DNA of 37,297 nucleotides from Myxococcales bacterium. Lineage in GTDB: Bacteria > Myxococcota_A > UBA9042. Every line of letters begins with the position of its first letter. The first letter of the stretch is position 1. The stretch lies in the NCBI GenBank assembly GCA_023954815.1, contig JAGSHB010000044.1:1-37297 (forward strand), given 5' to 3'. This document shows positions 1-7,826 of this stretch, one piece after another. The notes below the pieces were generated by a model. That model did not search any database. It was not told where the DNA came from and saw only the letters and a list, made by a program, of their open reading frames with translations. A program made the translations under genes and the position numbers.

Positions 1-67
1 CCCGACGGCCCCGACGCCCGCCATCGAAGAGCCCAGCCCAGCGCGGGGACGCGATTGGAGCACGGGC

Positions 68-727
68 ATGTTCCGAATCAACGAGGAATCCGCGCTGCCG
101 GAAGAGGATGACGAAATCAACGTCGCCGACGTGCCGGCCACAAAGCGGCGCTCCGGGTTGTTCACCATTCCTGAGGCCCGCGGTGGTGCTGAGCGGCAGC
201 GCCCGACGACCGAACCAACGCTGGCCCGCGATGATCGCCAAGCTGGGTGGAGAAATACGCCTGCGGGTACGCCGCGAGCCAATGACGGTCAGCGGCGTGC
301 AGCTGAATTCACCGGCGCACGCCGTCCTTCCGGGCAGTTTGCTGCCATGCGGCGTTCGGCTGGGCAATACGACATCCCCAGTCGACGGGTGCCTGCTGAC
401 TTCAACGCGCCGCCGGTGGCGCCGCCTTCCGAGCCTGTCGATCGCGTGCGCCAACGTACGACCGGTGGCTACGCGGCAAGGTCAGAGAGCGCCCCCAGCG
501 ACCAGCCTCCGACCCGTCGCCCGATCACACGTCCACAAGGGTCACTTGCCAAGAGCGAGACCCGTGAAGACGCACCGTGGGCCCCGAGTCAGCCGACCGA
601 GCATCCCCCTGGCGTGCACGTCGATCCGCCACTTCTTGAGACCGGCCCGCACAACGAGCCGCGCCTGAGCGAAGAGTTTCGACGGGCGCAGGCGGCGCAA
701 CTCCCCAATGGCGATGCTGATTGGTAG
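68..727 (+). CDS. Pro/Arg-rich disordered protein, possibly a C-terminal fragment
   Basis: I do not recognise this protein. It is low-complexity (Pro, Arg, Ser, Glu, Ala) with no hydrophobic segment, so it is probably disordered and cytoplasmic. A short motif recurs with variation: RRSGLF (about residue 27), RRPSGQF (about 86), RRSAGQY (about 95), and a weaker RTTGGY. The RRxS pattern resembles a basophilic kinase target, which is only a guess. The ATG at 68 has a plausible GGAG at 57-60. However, the same frame stays open to the window edge and remains Pro-rich (PTAPTPAIEEPSP), so this could be the tail of a longer protein that begins outside the window. It converges on the murein endopeptidase gene. 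Confidence 0.55.
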   Translation: MFRINEESALPEEDDEINVADVPATKRRSGLFTIPEARGGAERQRPTTEPTLARDDRQAGWRNTPAGTPRANDGQRRAAEFTGARRPSGQFAAMRRSAGQYDIPSRRVPADFNAPPVAPPSEPVDRVRQRTTGGYAARSESAPSDQPPTRRPITRPQGSLAKSETREDAPWAPSQPTEHPPGVHVDPPLLETGPHNEPRLSEEFRRAQAAQLPNGDADW

Positions 728-751
728 CAGATCTACCGTGAACGATCGGCT

Positions 752-781
752 CGTGGCTGATCGGCCCACGATTGCGCAATC
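752..781. terminator. Hairpins between convergent genes
   Basis: The 63-base gap between two convergent genes contains the inverted repeat CGTGG/CCACG (752-756 and 766-770). It is followed by the perfect 12-base palindrome GATTGCGCAATC (770-781). There is no clear T-run on either strand, so a bidirectional terminator role is only suggested by position. Confidence 0.3.
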
Positions 782-790
782 AGTTTCGAG

Positions 791-2644
791 CTAGTGGTGG
801 AGCGGCTGACTATCGCGGTCACCCGGTGTAGCTACGGCCATCTGCTCGGTGCGCTGCATGTCGATCACACCTCGGAGTCGGGCACGCTGCACGAGACGGC
901 GCCGCATCAACCAGGGTCGCCAAAATTGAGCGGGCCGAGCGTAGCTGCCGCGTCCCACCTCGGGGCGATAGCGCAAGACCCTGGCGATAAAGTCGGCGGC
1001 GTTGTCGCGATATGGAGCCGGCCACCCCAACGCGATGGCGAACGAGGTCAGATCACTCCGCCCGATGCCCTCCACCGGAAGGCCGCGGCGGCGAAAACCG
1101 GCCAGCACGACGTCGTCTCGACTAAAGGGCTGCGGCAAATGAGCCAAGAAGTACTGCCACATAACGATTTCTTCGGTTGGACTCGGCGTCAGATTCACGA
1201 CGTTTTGGCTGTGTTCCAAGATGAGATCGGAGTGGCTGCGGTTCGTGATCCGCTCCAGGCTGGTGCGCGCGGCCATACGCACCCCGGGATCGTCATCTGC
1301 CACCAGCGGCAACAACAGTTGCGCGGCCATCAGGGACCCAGAAGTGGCCAACAACTCAGCCGCGCGCCGCCGTACCACAAGTCGAGTGCCAGATGGACCT
1401 CTGAGGGTGCGCGGATCGAGGAGGCGCCGGGCGAGCTGCTCGGTCGCGCCGAGCTGTTCGAGTGTGTCCAACCAATGGCTAACCACGGCGGGGCTGTCCT
1501 CATCGAGTAGGGCCTGATCGAGCAGCTGAGGCAGGGTAGTAGGGCTGACCCAACGCAGGGCCTCTGCCGCACGGATGCGTACGTCAGCAGCCGGATCGTC
1601 GAGCAAGGTGCCCAAGCGCCGTGCGGATCGCTGATCTTCGTATAGACCGAGGAGGTAGGCGGCCCCTGCCCGCTTGACCGCGTTGGACGAACGCAGTGCG
1701 CGACGCAAACGACCTAGGCGGCGCCGCACGCTCTTCGATTGGCCGATGGCCCGGTGTGGCGCCCGCCCAGGCGCCAGACAACCCTCGCTGAGGTCGTCGG
1801 AAGCGCAGCCGATACGAATGTGCAGATGATCGTCGTGTGCCAGTGCCCGGCGTGGCTGGTGGAGCAGCCGCGCCACGCGGGCTTGCACCTCTTTGGGCTC
1901 CTTGCTCGCACGGGCGAAATCGAGCAGCGCCTTTCGCAGCCACCGGGCGATGAACAAGCGCTGCGGGCGAGCTGAGGGGCACTCCGACAGCGCGCGAACC
2001 AAGACCCAATTGGCTGGCACATCAAAGATCATCGGCTCGGGGCTGTCGCGGGCCGTCAGGTCGCGGGTGAAGTGATAGAGGTGCTCAGGCGTGGCGATCG
2101 AGCCGTCGGGCCGCCGGGCATAAAACGCGAGGTCCGCATCTCGGCCGTTGTTGTGCGAGACACTCCACGGCAAATCGCCACCGGAGCGGCGCGAAAAATT
2201 GCCCAGATGCAGCTTATGGCCCGGAAAAGCAGCAAATACACGAGCTGCGGCGCAGGTCACCAGCTCTTTGAGTTCGTCCGTCGTAAAGCGGGTATTCCTT
2301 GGAGCAACCTTGGCCAGGACGCGATGGTGAGGGCCTTCCAAGGACAGCTCTGCAGCGTTGGCGAGGTAGCCGGTCGTCACGGTGCCGACCGAGATCGAAC
2401 CACGGGCCCGACTCGCGACCTGGGGATGATAACGCGGAGCGAGCGGCATGACCCACGGATGCAACCGTTCAGCTGGCGCCGCACGACCGCTGGGGCGCGA
2501 CAGCGACGTGCCGCGCGGGCCGACGGAACTCGGCTGTGAGAGCGCCAGCGATGGAGCAAGAACAAGGAGAAGGAGGCTGCACAACCGACCGAAGCGCGCC
2601 AAACGGCGCCGGAGATTGTGCTCTACTGCATGCTCGTCGCGCAT
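791..2644 (-). CDS. MepA-type (M74) murein endopeptidase with HEAT-repeat C-terminal half
   Basis: This is an exported, predicted zinc-dependent peptidoglycan endopeptidase that would cleave D-Ala-mDAP cross-links. I chose the ATG at 2644 because GGAG lies 8 bases upstream; the frame extends to an ATG at 2698 that would put 18 residues before this start. A signal anchor covers about residues 17-36 (CSLLLLVLAPSLALS). The M74 domain spans about 80-285. SHNNGRDAD gives H164 and D171, matching the H-x6-D zinc ligands of MepA, and HDDHLHIR gives H270, H273 and H275. From about 310 the protein continues with HEAT-like helical repeats (GAAYLLGLYED, DVRIRAAEAL, GVRMAARTSL). E. coli MepA is about 275 aa and lacks this half, so this is an enzyme-scaffold fusion. 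It lies downstream of pgsA on the same strand, 145 bases away. Cell-wall remodelling fits the dcw cluster nearby. Confidence 0.85.
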   Translation of the reverse strand: MRDEHAVEHNLRRRLARFGRLCSLLLLVLAPSLALSQPSSVGPRGTSLSRPSGRAAPAERLHPWVMPLAPRYHPQVASRARGSISVGTVTTGYLANAAELSLEGPHHRVLAKVAPRNTRFTTDELKELVTCAAARVFAAFPGHKLHLGNFSRRSGGDLPWSVSHNNGRDADLAFYARRPDGSIATPEHLYHFTRDLTARDSPEPMIFDVPANWVLVRALSECPSARPQRLFIARWLRKALLDFARASKEPKEVQARVARLLHQPRRALAHDDHLHIRIGCASDDLSEGCLAPGRAPHRAIGQSKSVRRRLGRLRRALRSSNAVKRAGAAYLLGLYEDQRSARRLGTLLDDPAADVRIRAAEALRWVSPTTLPQLLDQALLDEDSPAVVSHWLDTLEQLGATEQLARRLLDPRTLRGPSGTRLVVRRRAAELLATSGSLMAAQLLLPLVADDDPGVRMAARTSLERITNRSHSDLILEHSQNVVNLTPSPTEEIVMWQYFLAHLPQPFSRDDVVLAGFRRRGLPVEGIGRSDLTSFAIALGWPAPYRDNAADFIARVLRYRPEVGRGSYARPAQFWRPWLMRRRLVQRARLRGVIDMQRTEQMAVATPGDRDSQPLHH

Positions 2645-2788
2645 CGACAGGTCTCCAAGGCAACCCTCTCGAGCAACATAGCACCTCCGGGCAGCCACGC
2701 TAATTCGTCGACGTGCGCCGATGCAGAAATGACGCGTGCGTCTGCGGGTGGGAGGAGATGCGCCACCTGGGATTTGCAGACCGGTACG

Positions 2789-3472
2789 CTAGGCGACGTC
2801 CTCTTTCCGGCGTGCCCTTTGGACGCCGAACGCGCCAGCGACGAACTTCATCATGTAGCCACCGGCGCTGAGCAGGGAAAACACCATGCTCACAACGAGT
2901 AGCGCCAGACCGACGCGATGGTAGTCGATGACGGCCCGGAAGATTCCGAAGTTGGTGTCGACAGGAAAATGGACCAAGAGGCCACCGAGGCCCGTCATCT
3001 GAAGGGCGGTCTTCCATTTGCCGAAGCGATCTGAGGGCAGATGCATGCCCTCCTCCATCGCGATGGCGCGCAGGCCTGTGATGCCGATTTCCCGGGACAA
3101 AAGCAGCGCCACGAGCCAAGCGGGGGCGCGATCAAGACGGACGAGTTGCAGCAGGGTGACCATGACGAGCAGCTTGTCGGCCAGTGGGTCCATGAACCGG
3201 CCAAACATCGACTCGAGACCGAGTTTCCGTGCCAGCCAGCCGTCCAAGAAGTCCGTGACTGAGGCACCGAAGAACAGGAGGGCTGTCCAAAATGCGGCCC
3301 ACCTTGCGTCCCATGCGCCATGAGCCAAGGGATCACTGAGGTCCATCAGCACAAATACAACCGGGATGATCGCGACGCGTGCCATGGTCAGCATGTTCGG
3401 CAAATTCAGCAGTTCCTCGCGCAGCGGAGAGGGGCGCGGGCGCTTCGAAGCAGGCTTGGTGTCTGTGGTCAT
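2789..3472 (-). CDS. pgsA: CDP-diacylglycerol--glycerol-3-phosphate 3-phosphatidyltransferase
   Basis: It makes phosphatidylglycerol phosphate from CDP-diacylglycerol and glycerol-3-phosphate, the committed step to phosphatidylglycerol and cardiolipin, in the inner membrane. The CDP-alcohol phosphotransferase signature D-x2-DG-x2-AR-x8-G-x3-D-x3-D is complete: D74, D77, G78, A81, R82, G91, D95, D99. Several hydrophobic segments follow (about 29-45, 58-72, 104-125, 150-170, 185-207). The 227-aa length is slightly above the usual 180-200 because of a basic N-terminal extension (residues 1-20). It is divergent from dsbD across a 223-base gap. PgsA is the closest relative; phosphatidylserine synthase is less likely given the context and the NxLTxxR-type N-terminus (NMLTMAR). 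Confidence 0.92.
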   Translation of the reverse strand: MTTDTKPASKRPRPSPLREELLNLPNMLTMARVAIIPVVFVLMDLSDPLAHGAWDARWAAFWTALLFFGASVTDFLDGWLARKLGLESMFGRFMDPLADKLLVMVTLLQLVRLDRAPAWLVALLLSREIGITGLRAIAMEEGMHLPSDRFGKWKTALQMTGLGGLLVHFPVDTNFGIFRAVIDYHRVGLALLVVSMVFSLLSAGGYMMKFVAGAFGVQRARRKEDVA

Positions 3473-3625
3473 GAGGCCTCGATTGGGGCGGACAGCGGCA
3501 GTGTAACCGACGATAGTCCGTAACGCCGGGCACTGTAACAGCGTCCAATGGTAGGAGCGACCCGGAATGCGGACCGCTGTTGAGGCGTTTGTGATGAGTC
3601 CGGACGCAACCAGATGAAGCTATCC

Positions 3626-3655
3626 TTGGCGTACAAAGCAGCCGACTGGTATAGG
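3626..3655 (+). promoter_or_regulatory. Putative sigma70 promoter of the dsbD-like gene
   Basis: TTGGCG (3626-3631) and TATAGG (3650-3655) are separated by 18 bases and lie about 40 bases upstream of the ATG at 3696. Each box has two mismatches to consensus, so this is a plausible assignment rather than a firm one. Confidence 0.4.
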
Positions 3656-3695
3656 CGAACTGCGAGCGATTGGCCCACGGGCCTGGAGGGAGTGA

Positions 3696-5024
3696 ATGGA
3701 CGCAATCCTGCTGAACTACATCGGCGCGGCGTTTTTGGGTGGCATCATCTTAAATGTCATGCCGTGCGTACTGCCGGTGTTGACCATGAAGGTCTTTCAC
3801 ATCATCGAACACTCCGGCGCCTCTCCCAAGGCCAATCGGATCCACGGGCTGGCCTATGCCGGCGGTGTGATGGCGACGTTCCTGATCTTTGCGCTCGCAG
3901 TGATCGCGATTCGAGCCGGTGGCGACTCCTTTGGCTGGGGTATGCAGTTTCAGAGCCCGGCGTTTGTCGCGGTGATGACTGCCCTCATCTTCGCGTTCGG
4001 ACTCAACGCGCTGGGCGTCTTTGAGTTCACGATCAGCGTCGGCGGCGGTAAGGGTGGTGACGGCTACGCGGGCTCATTCATCAATGGCGTCGTCGCGTCG
4101 ATCATGTCGACCCCGTGTTCTGCCCCATTTCTCGGCTCCGCAGCAGCTTTTGCCCTCGGCACTGGAGCCGTCTGGTGGCAGACCTTGCTGATGTTCCTCG
4201 TCATTGGGTTGGGCCTAGCCTTTCCATTCTTGTTGATCTCATTCGTGCCGGCCGTGGGCCGCATGTTGCCGCGACCGGGTGCGTGGATGGAGACCTTCAA
4301 GATGCTGATGGGCTTTACGCTCTTGGCAGCGACGATCTGGCTGTTCAGCGTCTTGCAGAGTCAGATTTCCAAAGACGGGGTGACTTGGTTCCTGGCGTTT
4401 CTGCTGGTGCTAGGTATGGCCCTGTGGTCGGTCGAGCACTTCGGCGGTCTCATGCACGGCCTGCAGCGCCGTCTGCTGGTTCGGGGGCTCGCTGCAGGTC
4501 TGGTTGTGGGCGCTGGCGTCTGGATGATCGACCTGACGCCGCCGGCGCGGGCAGCTGTCACGGTCGCGGACGGAGGCAACGCCCCCGTGGTCGTCGGTGA
4601 GCACATCAACTGGGCGCCCTTCAATGCCGCTCGGGTCACAACGGAAGGCGCCAAGCAGCGACCCGTGTTCATGGACTTCACCGCGGACTGGTGTGCCAAC
4701 TGCAAGGCCAATGAGAAGCTGTTCATCGAGACCAGTCGCATCCGGGAAGTGCTGACGAAGACCGATATCTTGCCGATGAAGGCCGACATGACCAACGACG
4801 ATGAAGAGATCGAGCGTTGGCTGACCAAGATCGGACGGTCCGGCATTCCGGCCTACGTCATCTTCATGCCGGACGGCACCCACGACCTACTTCCCGAGGC
4901 GATCACGACGGAGCTGCTCGCCAAGCGTCTGCTCGCCGCCGACAAGAAATACCCCGTCGGTAAGCGGCTCAAGGTCGCTCCCAAACCGAAGAAGAAAGCG
5001 CCCAAGGCGACAGCCCAGGGTTAG
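3696..5024 (+). CDS. DsbD-like thiol:disulfide transporter: membrane domain plus thioredoxin domain
   Basis: It moves electrons from cytoplasmic thioredoxin across the inner membrane to periplasmic thiol proteins. The membrane domain (about 1-280) carries the two redox cysteines in family context, C24 in NVMPCVLPVL and C141 in STPCSAPFLG. The C-terminal thioredoxin-fold domain (about 300-425) has WCANCK with C333 and C336. The N-terminal immunoglobulin-like DsbD-alpha domain of E. coli DsbD (565 aa) is missing, so this is a shortened version close to a CcdA-thioredoxin fusion. GGAGG lies just upstream of the ATG. The C-terminus is Lys-rich (PKKKAPKA). Substrates are unknown; the Cys-rich lipoprotein at 23029-25293 is one candidate, by inference only. 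Confidence 0.87.
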   Translation: MDAILLNYIGAAFLGGIILNVMPCVLPVLTMKVFHIIEHSGASPKANRIHGLAYAGGVMATFLIFALAVIAIRAGGDSFGWGMQFQSPAFVAVMTALIFAFGLNALGVFEFTISVGGGKGGDGYAGSFINGVVASIMSTPCSAPFLGSAAAFALGTGAVWWQTLLMFLVIGLGLAFPFLLISFVPAVGRMLPRPGAWMETFKMLMGFTLLAATIWLFSVLQSQISKDGVTWFLAFLLVLGMALWSVEHFGGLMHGLQRRLLVRGLAAGLVVGAGVWMIDLTPPARAAVTVADGGNAPVVVGEHINWAPFNAARVTTEGAKQRPVFMDFTADWCANCKANEKLFIETSRIREVLTKTDILPMKADMTNDDEEIERWLTKIGRSGIPAYVIFMPDGTHDLLPEAITTELLAKRLLAADKKYPVGKRLKVAPKPKKKAPKATAQG

Positions 5025-5058
5025 CCACTCGGCAGCAAATCACCCCGTTTATTCGCAC

Positions 5059-5095
5059 AAAGGCCGCGTCTTCAGCTTGAGAAGACGCGGCCTTT
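5059..5095. terminator. Bidirectional terminator hairpin between dsbD-like gene and ftsZ
   Basis: AAAGGCCGCGTCTTC (5059-5073) and its exact reverse complement (5081-5095) form a perfect 15-bp stem around the 7-base loop AGCTTGA. It sits between the convergent ends of the dsbD-like gene (stop at 5024) and ftsZ (stop at 5130). The stem ends in AAA/TTT, giving a short U run on both strands, with no longer U tract beyond it. Confidence 0.72.
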
Positions 5096-5129
5096 GACGT
5101 GTGGGCTGCCAGAGACGGACCAGGGGCCA

Positions 5130-6464
5130 CTACTTGCGCATGAACGCGGGCTTGTCGAACTCGGACGAGGTGGCGTCAGGCGAGAAGGGGTTGCGCATGA
5201 CCGGCTCGCGCTTGAACTCAGGGCTCACGCGCTGAAACGTCGGCGAGTCCAAGTGGGCGGCGTGGGACGGACGCCGCTCGACGTTGGGCGGGGGAGGAAT
5301 CTGGGCAGCCGGGGTGTGATAAGCGGCGGGACGCAGCGACGGCGGCTCAGCTGCTGCGGCCGACTCAGCGGCGGCCTCAGCCTCGCGGACACCGGCGTAG
5401 ACCGGGACCTGCACGCTCTCAATGGGCGCTGCTTGCTGCTGCTCACCAGTCGACAGGCGCTGCTGCCAAGCCTGGCGCTCGTCCTCGCGCACGCGAGCCG
5501 CACGATCAAAGCCGGTGGCCACGACGGTAATGCGAATCTCGTCGCCCATGGATGGGTCGACCACGGCACCGAAGATGGTGTCCGTATCTTCATGGACTGC
5601 GTCCTGAATGAGACTCAGCGCTGCGTTTACGTCGCGGAGAGAGGTCTTGGGACCGCCAGTGATGTTCACCAACAGGCCGGTGGCCCCCTCGATGTGGACG
5701 TCTTCGAGCAATGGACTGCTGATGGCCTGGCTCGCGGCTTCACGGGCGCGATCTGGCCCCGAGGCGAGCCCCGTACCCATCAAGGCCATACCGCGGCCCT
5801 GCATGATGGTCACCACGTCAGCAAAATCGACGTTGATAAGGCCAGGCGTGAGGATGATGTCGCTGATGCCCCGGACCGCGTCGAGCAGCACCGAGTCGGC
5901 CAACTTAAACCCGTCTGTCAGGCTCGTATCGTCACCCGCGAGCTCTAGTAGGCGATCGTTTGGAATGACGATGAGGGTGTCGACGGCCTCGGCGAGTTCG
6001 CGCAGCCCAGCCTCGGCGCGGCGCGAACGACTGCGGCCTTCAAACGTGAACGGCCGCGTGACCACGGCAACCGTCAGCGCCCCGCATTCCCGGGCGATTC
6101 GCGCGATCACGGGCGCAGCGCCAGTACCGGTTCCGCCGCCCATTCCGGCGGTGACGAAGACCATGTCGGCGTCCTCGACAGCTTCGCGAATAGCGGCTTC
6201 GTCTTCGATGGCGGCGCGGTGACCGACCTCAGGACGTGCGCCAGCGCCAAGACCGCGCGTGACAGCCGTGCCCATCTGAATACACGTGGCAGCCAGGCTG
6301 CGTGTCAGCGCCTGCTGATCGGTATTCGCAACCACGTACTCGACGTGGTCAAGCGATGCCTCGACCATATTGTTGACGGCATTGCCGCCGCCACCGCCCA
6401 CGCCGATGACCTTGATGCGTGCTCCGATTGGGGCGTCGCTCTCTACTTCTACAAACTCGAACAT
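5130..6464 (-). CDS. ftsZ: Cell division GTPase FtsZ
   Basis: This is the tubulin homologue that polymerises into the Z-ring at midcell. The tubulin signature GGGTGTG is at 109-115 and the glycine-rich nucleotide loop [13 protein letters not shown] at 21-33. The T7 loop that completes the neighbouring subunit's GTPase site, NVDFADV, is at 211-217. After the C-terminal subdomain (to about 330) comes an Ala/Pro-rich linker of about 100 residues, then the conserved peptide FDKPAFMRK at the very end, which would bind FtsA. The length of 444 aa is within the normal range. AGGAG lies 7 bases before the ATG. It is the last gene of the dcw operon, and unlike its neighbours it is separated from the upstream gene ftsA by 100 bases that hold hairpins. 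Confidence 0.98.
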   Translation of the reverse strand: MFEFVEVESDAPIGARIKVIGVGGGGGNAVNNMVEASLDHVEYVVANTDQQALTRSLAATCIQMGTAVTRGLGAGARPEVGHRAAIEDEAAIREAVEDADMVFVTAGMGGGTGTGAAPVIARIARECGALTVAVVTRPFTFEGRSRSRRAEAGLRELAEAVDTLIVIPNDRLLELAGDDTSLTDGFKLADSVLLDAVRGISDIILTPGLINVDFADVVTIMQGRGMALMGTGLASGPDRAREAASQAISSPLLEDVHIEGATGLLVNITGGPKTSLRDVNAALSLIQDAVHEDTDTIFGAVVDPSMGDEIRITVVATGFDRAARVREDERQAWQQRLSTGEQQQAAPIESVQVPVYAGVREAEAAAESAAAAEPPSLRPAAYHTPAAQIPPPPNVERRPSHAAHLDSPTFQRVSPEFKREPVMRNPFSPDATSSEFDKPAFMRK

Positions 6465-6480
6465 GACCCTGCTCCTTGCC

Positions 6481-6517
6481 GTGACTCGCCGCTCATCTCG
6501 CCCATGAGTGGGGTCAC
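6481..6517 (-). other. Nested inverted repeat in the ftsZ leader
   Basis: An outer pair GTGAC/GTCAC (6481-6485 and 6513-6517) encloses an inner pair CTCAT/ATGAG (6492-6496 and 6504-6508, 7-base loop). It lies 16 bases or more upstream of the ftsZ start codon, within the transcribed leader. It could fold in RNA or serve as a protein-binding site. The stems are short, so the evidence is modest. Confidence 0.35.
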
Positions 6518-6556
6518 TTAAAATCCGCTGCTACGAGGCGCGCCCCAGGTAGCAGC
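6518..6556 (-). terminator. Terminator-like hairpin between ftsA and ftsZ (possible attenuator)
   Basis: Read on the minus strand, GCTGCTAC (6556-6549) pairs with GTAGCAGC (6534-6527) as a perfect 8-bp stem with a 14-base GC-rich loop. Three bases later comes TTTT. It begins just 8 bases beyond the ftsA stop codon. The arrangement resembles an intrinsic terminator inside the operon, which could lower or tune ftsZ transcription relative to upstream genes, or protect the 3' end of an ftsA-ending transcript. Confidence 0.45.
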
Positions 6557-6564
6557 CAGACGCC

Positions 6565-7806
6565 CTAGGCGAACGCCTCTCGAATCCAGTCGCGAAAGCG
6601 GCCGACCCAACCACTTCCGCCCTCGCCCGCCGCGGCGATCGCTTGCCGTCGTGCGCTCTCTGCGTCTTCGATGGCACCTTGATGAACCAAGCCCACTGCA
6701 GTGGAGTACGTGGAGGCTTTCACCAAGTCGTACAGACCACCGACAGGCCGTGGCTTGCCGATCCGCACGGGGAGGTTCAGGACGTCTTCACCGAGCTCCG
6801 CGATGCCTGGCAGCAGCGCTGTGCCGCCCGTCACCACCACGCCAGAGCCGAGTACGTCCGCGAAATTACTCGCCTGGACCTCACCCTCGACCAGTCGGAA
6901 GATCTCCTCCATCCGCGGCTCAATGATGTCGCAGAGCAGCGTGCGGCGCCGTTCGACCGGCTCACGCCCGCCGACACAAGCGACCTCGATGTTCTCGTCT
7001 TCCTCGACCATCTGGCTCAGCGCGCAACCGTGCTTGAGCTTGATGCGCTCGGCCTCTTTGCGCGGGGTGCGCAAGCCAACCGCGATGTCGTTGGTGATGT
7101 GATCGCCTCCGACGGGCAACACAGCAGAGTGCACGATGGCGCCGTTGTGAAAGACCGCGATGTCGGTCGTACCGCCGCCGATATCGACCATGACCACGCC
7201 GAGTTCTTTTTCGTCCTCTTCGAGCACCGCGAGGGCCGATGAGAGCAGCTCGCTATGAACCTTGAGCACGTGGAGGCCGGCCCGTTCGGCGCACTGCGAC
7301 ACATTCTGCACGCCGGAGTTCAGCGCGGTGATGATGTGCACATTGACCTGGAGCCGAGTGCCGTTGATGCCGACGGGATGCTTGATGCCATCGTTGTCGT
7401 CGACCAGGAACTCTTGGGGCACGGTGTGCACGATCTGCCGGTCTGCCGGGATCTGAACAGCGCGCGCGTTTTCGATCACGCGCTCCACGTCCTCGTGGCT
7501 GACCTCGCCATTGGCCACCGCGACAACGCCGCGGTTGTTGAACGACTTGAGGTGACCGCCCGACACGCCGATATAGACCGCCGCGACCGTGCAGCCGGCC
7601 ATCAATTCGGCCTCATGCACCGCTCGGCGAATCGCCTCGGTCGTCTCGTCGGCGTGCACTACGACGCCCTTTTTGATGCCGTGAGAAGCCGTCATGCCAA
7701 CGCCAATGACGTCGACGCTGCCGTCCTCACGCACTTCCCCAACGACGGCTGCCACCTTGGTGGTTCCGACATCGAGTCCGACGATGATCTCGTCTCTTCG
7801 TGCCAT
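6565..7806 (-). CDS. ftsA: Cell division protein FtsA
   Basis: This actin-fold ATPase tethers FtsZ to the inner membrane and recruits later division proteins. The phosphate-1 motif GLDVGTTK is at 10-17 and phosphate-2 DIGGGTTD at 208-215. The C-terminal GWVGRFRDWIREAFA (about 398-413) is an amphipathic membrane-targeting helix. I set the start at the ATG at 7806, which has GGAGGG 8 bases upstream. The frame runs on to 7983, but that would overlap ftsQ deeply. The 413-aa product matches the usual length. It follows ftsQ after a 20-base gap. Confidence 0.97.
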   Translation of the reverse strand: MARRDEIIVGLDVGTTKVAAVVGEVREDGSVDVIGVGMTASHGIKKGVVVHADETTEAIRRAVHEAELMAGCTVAAVYIGVSGGHLKSFNNRGVVAVANGEVSHEDVERVIENARAVQIPADRQIVHTVPQEFLVDDNDGIKHPVGINGTRLQVNVHIITALNSGVQNVSQCAERAGLHVLKVHSELLSSALAVLEEDEKELGVVMVDIGGGTTDIAVFHNGAIVHSAVLPVGGDHITNDIAVGLRTPRKEAERIKLKHGCALSQMVEEDENIEVACVGGREPVERRRTLLCDIIEPRMEEIFRLVEGEVQASNFADVLGSGVVVTGGTALLPGIAELGEDVLNLPVRIGKPRPVGGLYDLVKASTYSTAVGLVHQGAIEDAESARRQAIAAAGEGGSGWVGRFRDWIREAFA

Positions 7807-7826
7807 GCCTCGGTCCCTCCCCTGCC

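Noticed and set aside
2645-2788. Terminator or promoter between pgsA and the murein endopeptidase gene
   Set aside because: I found no stable hairpin with a T-run and no well-spaced promoter boxes in this gap.
5094-5948. Plus-strand open frame antisense to ftsZ
   Set aside because: It lies entirely opposite a certain gene, and its His/Gly/Leu/Arg-rich sequence shows no recognisable domain; GC-rich DNA often gives long antisense frames.
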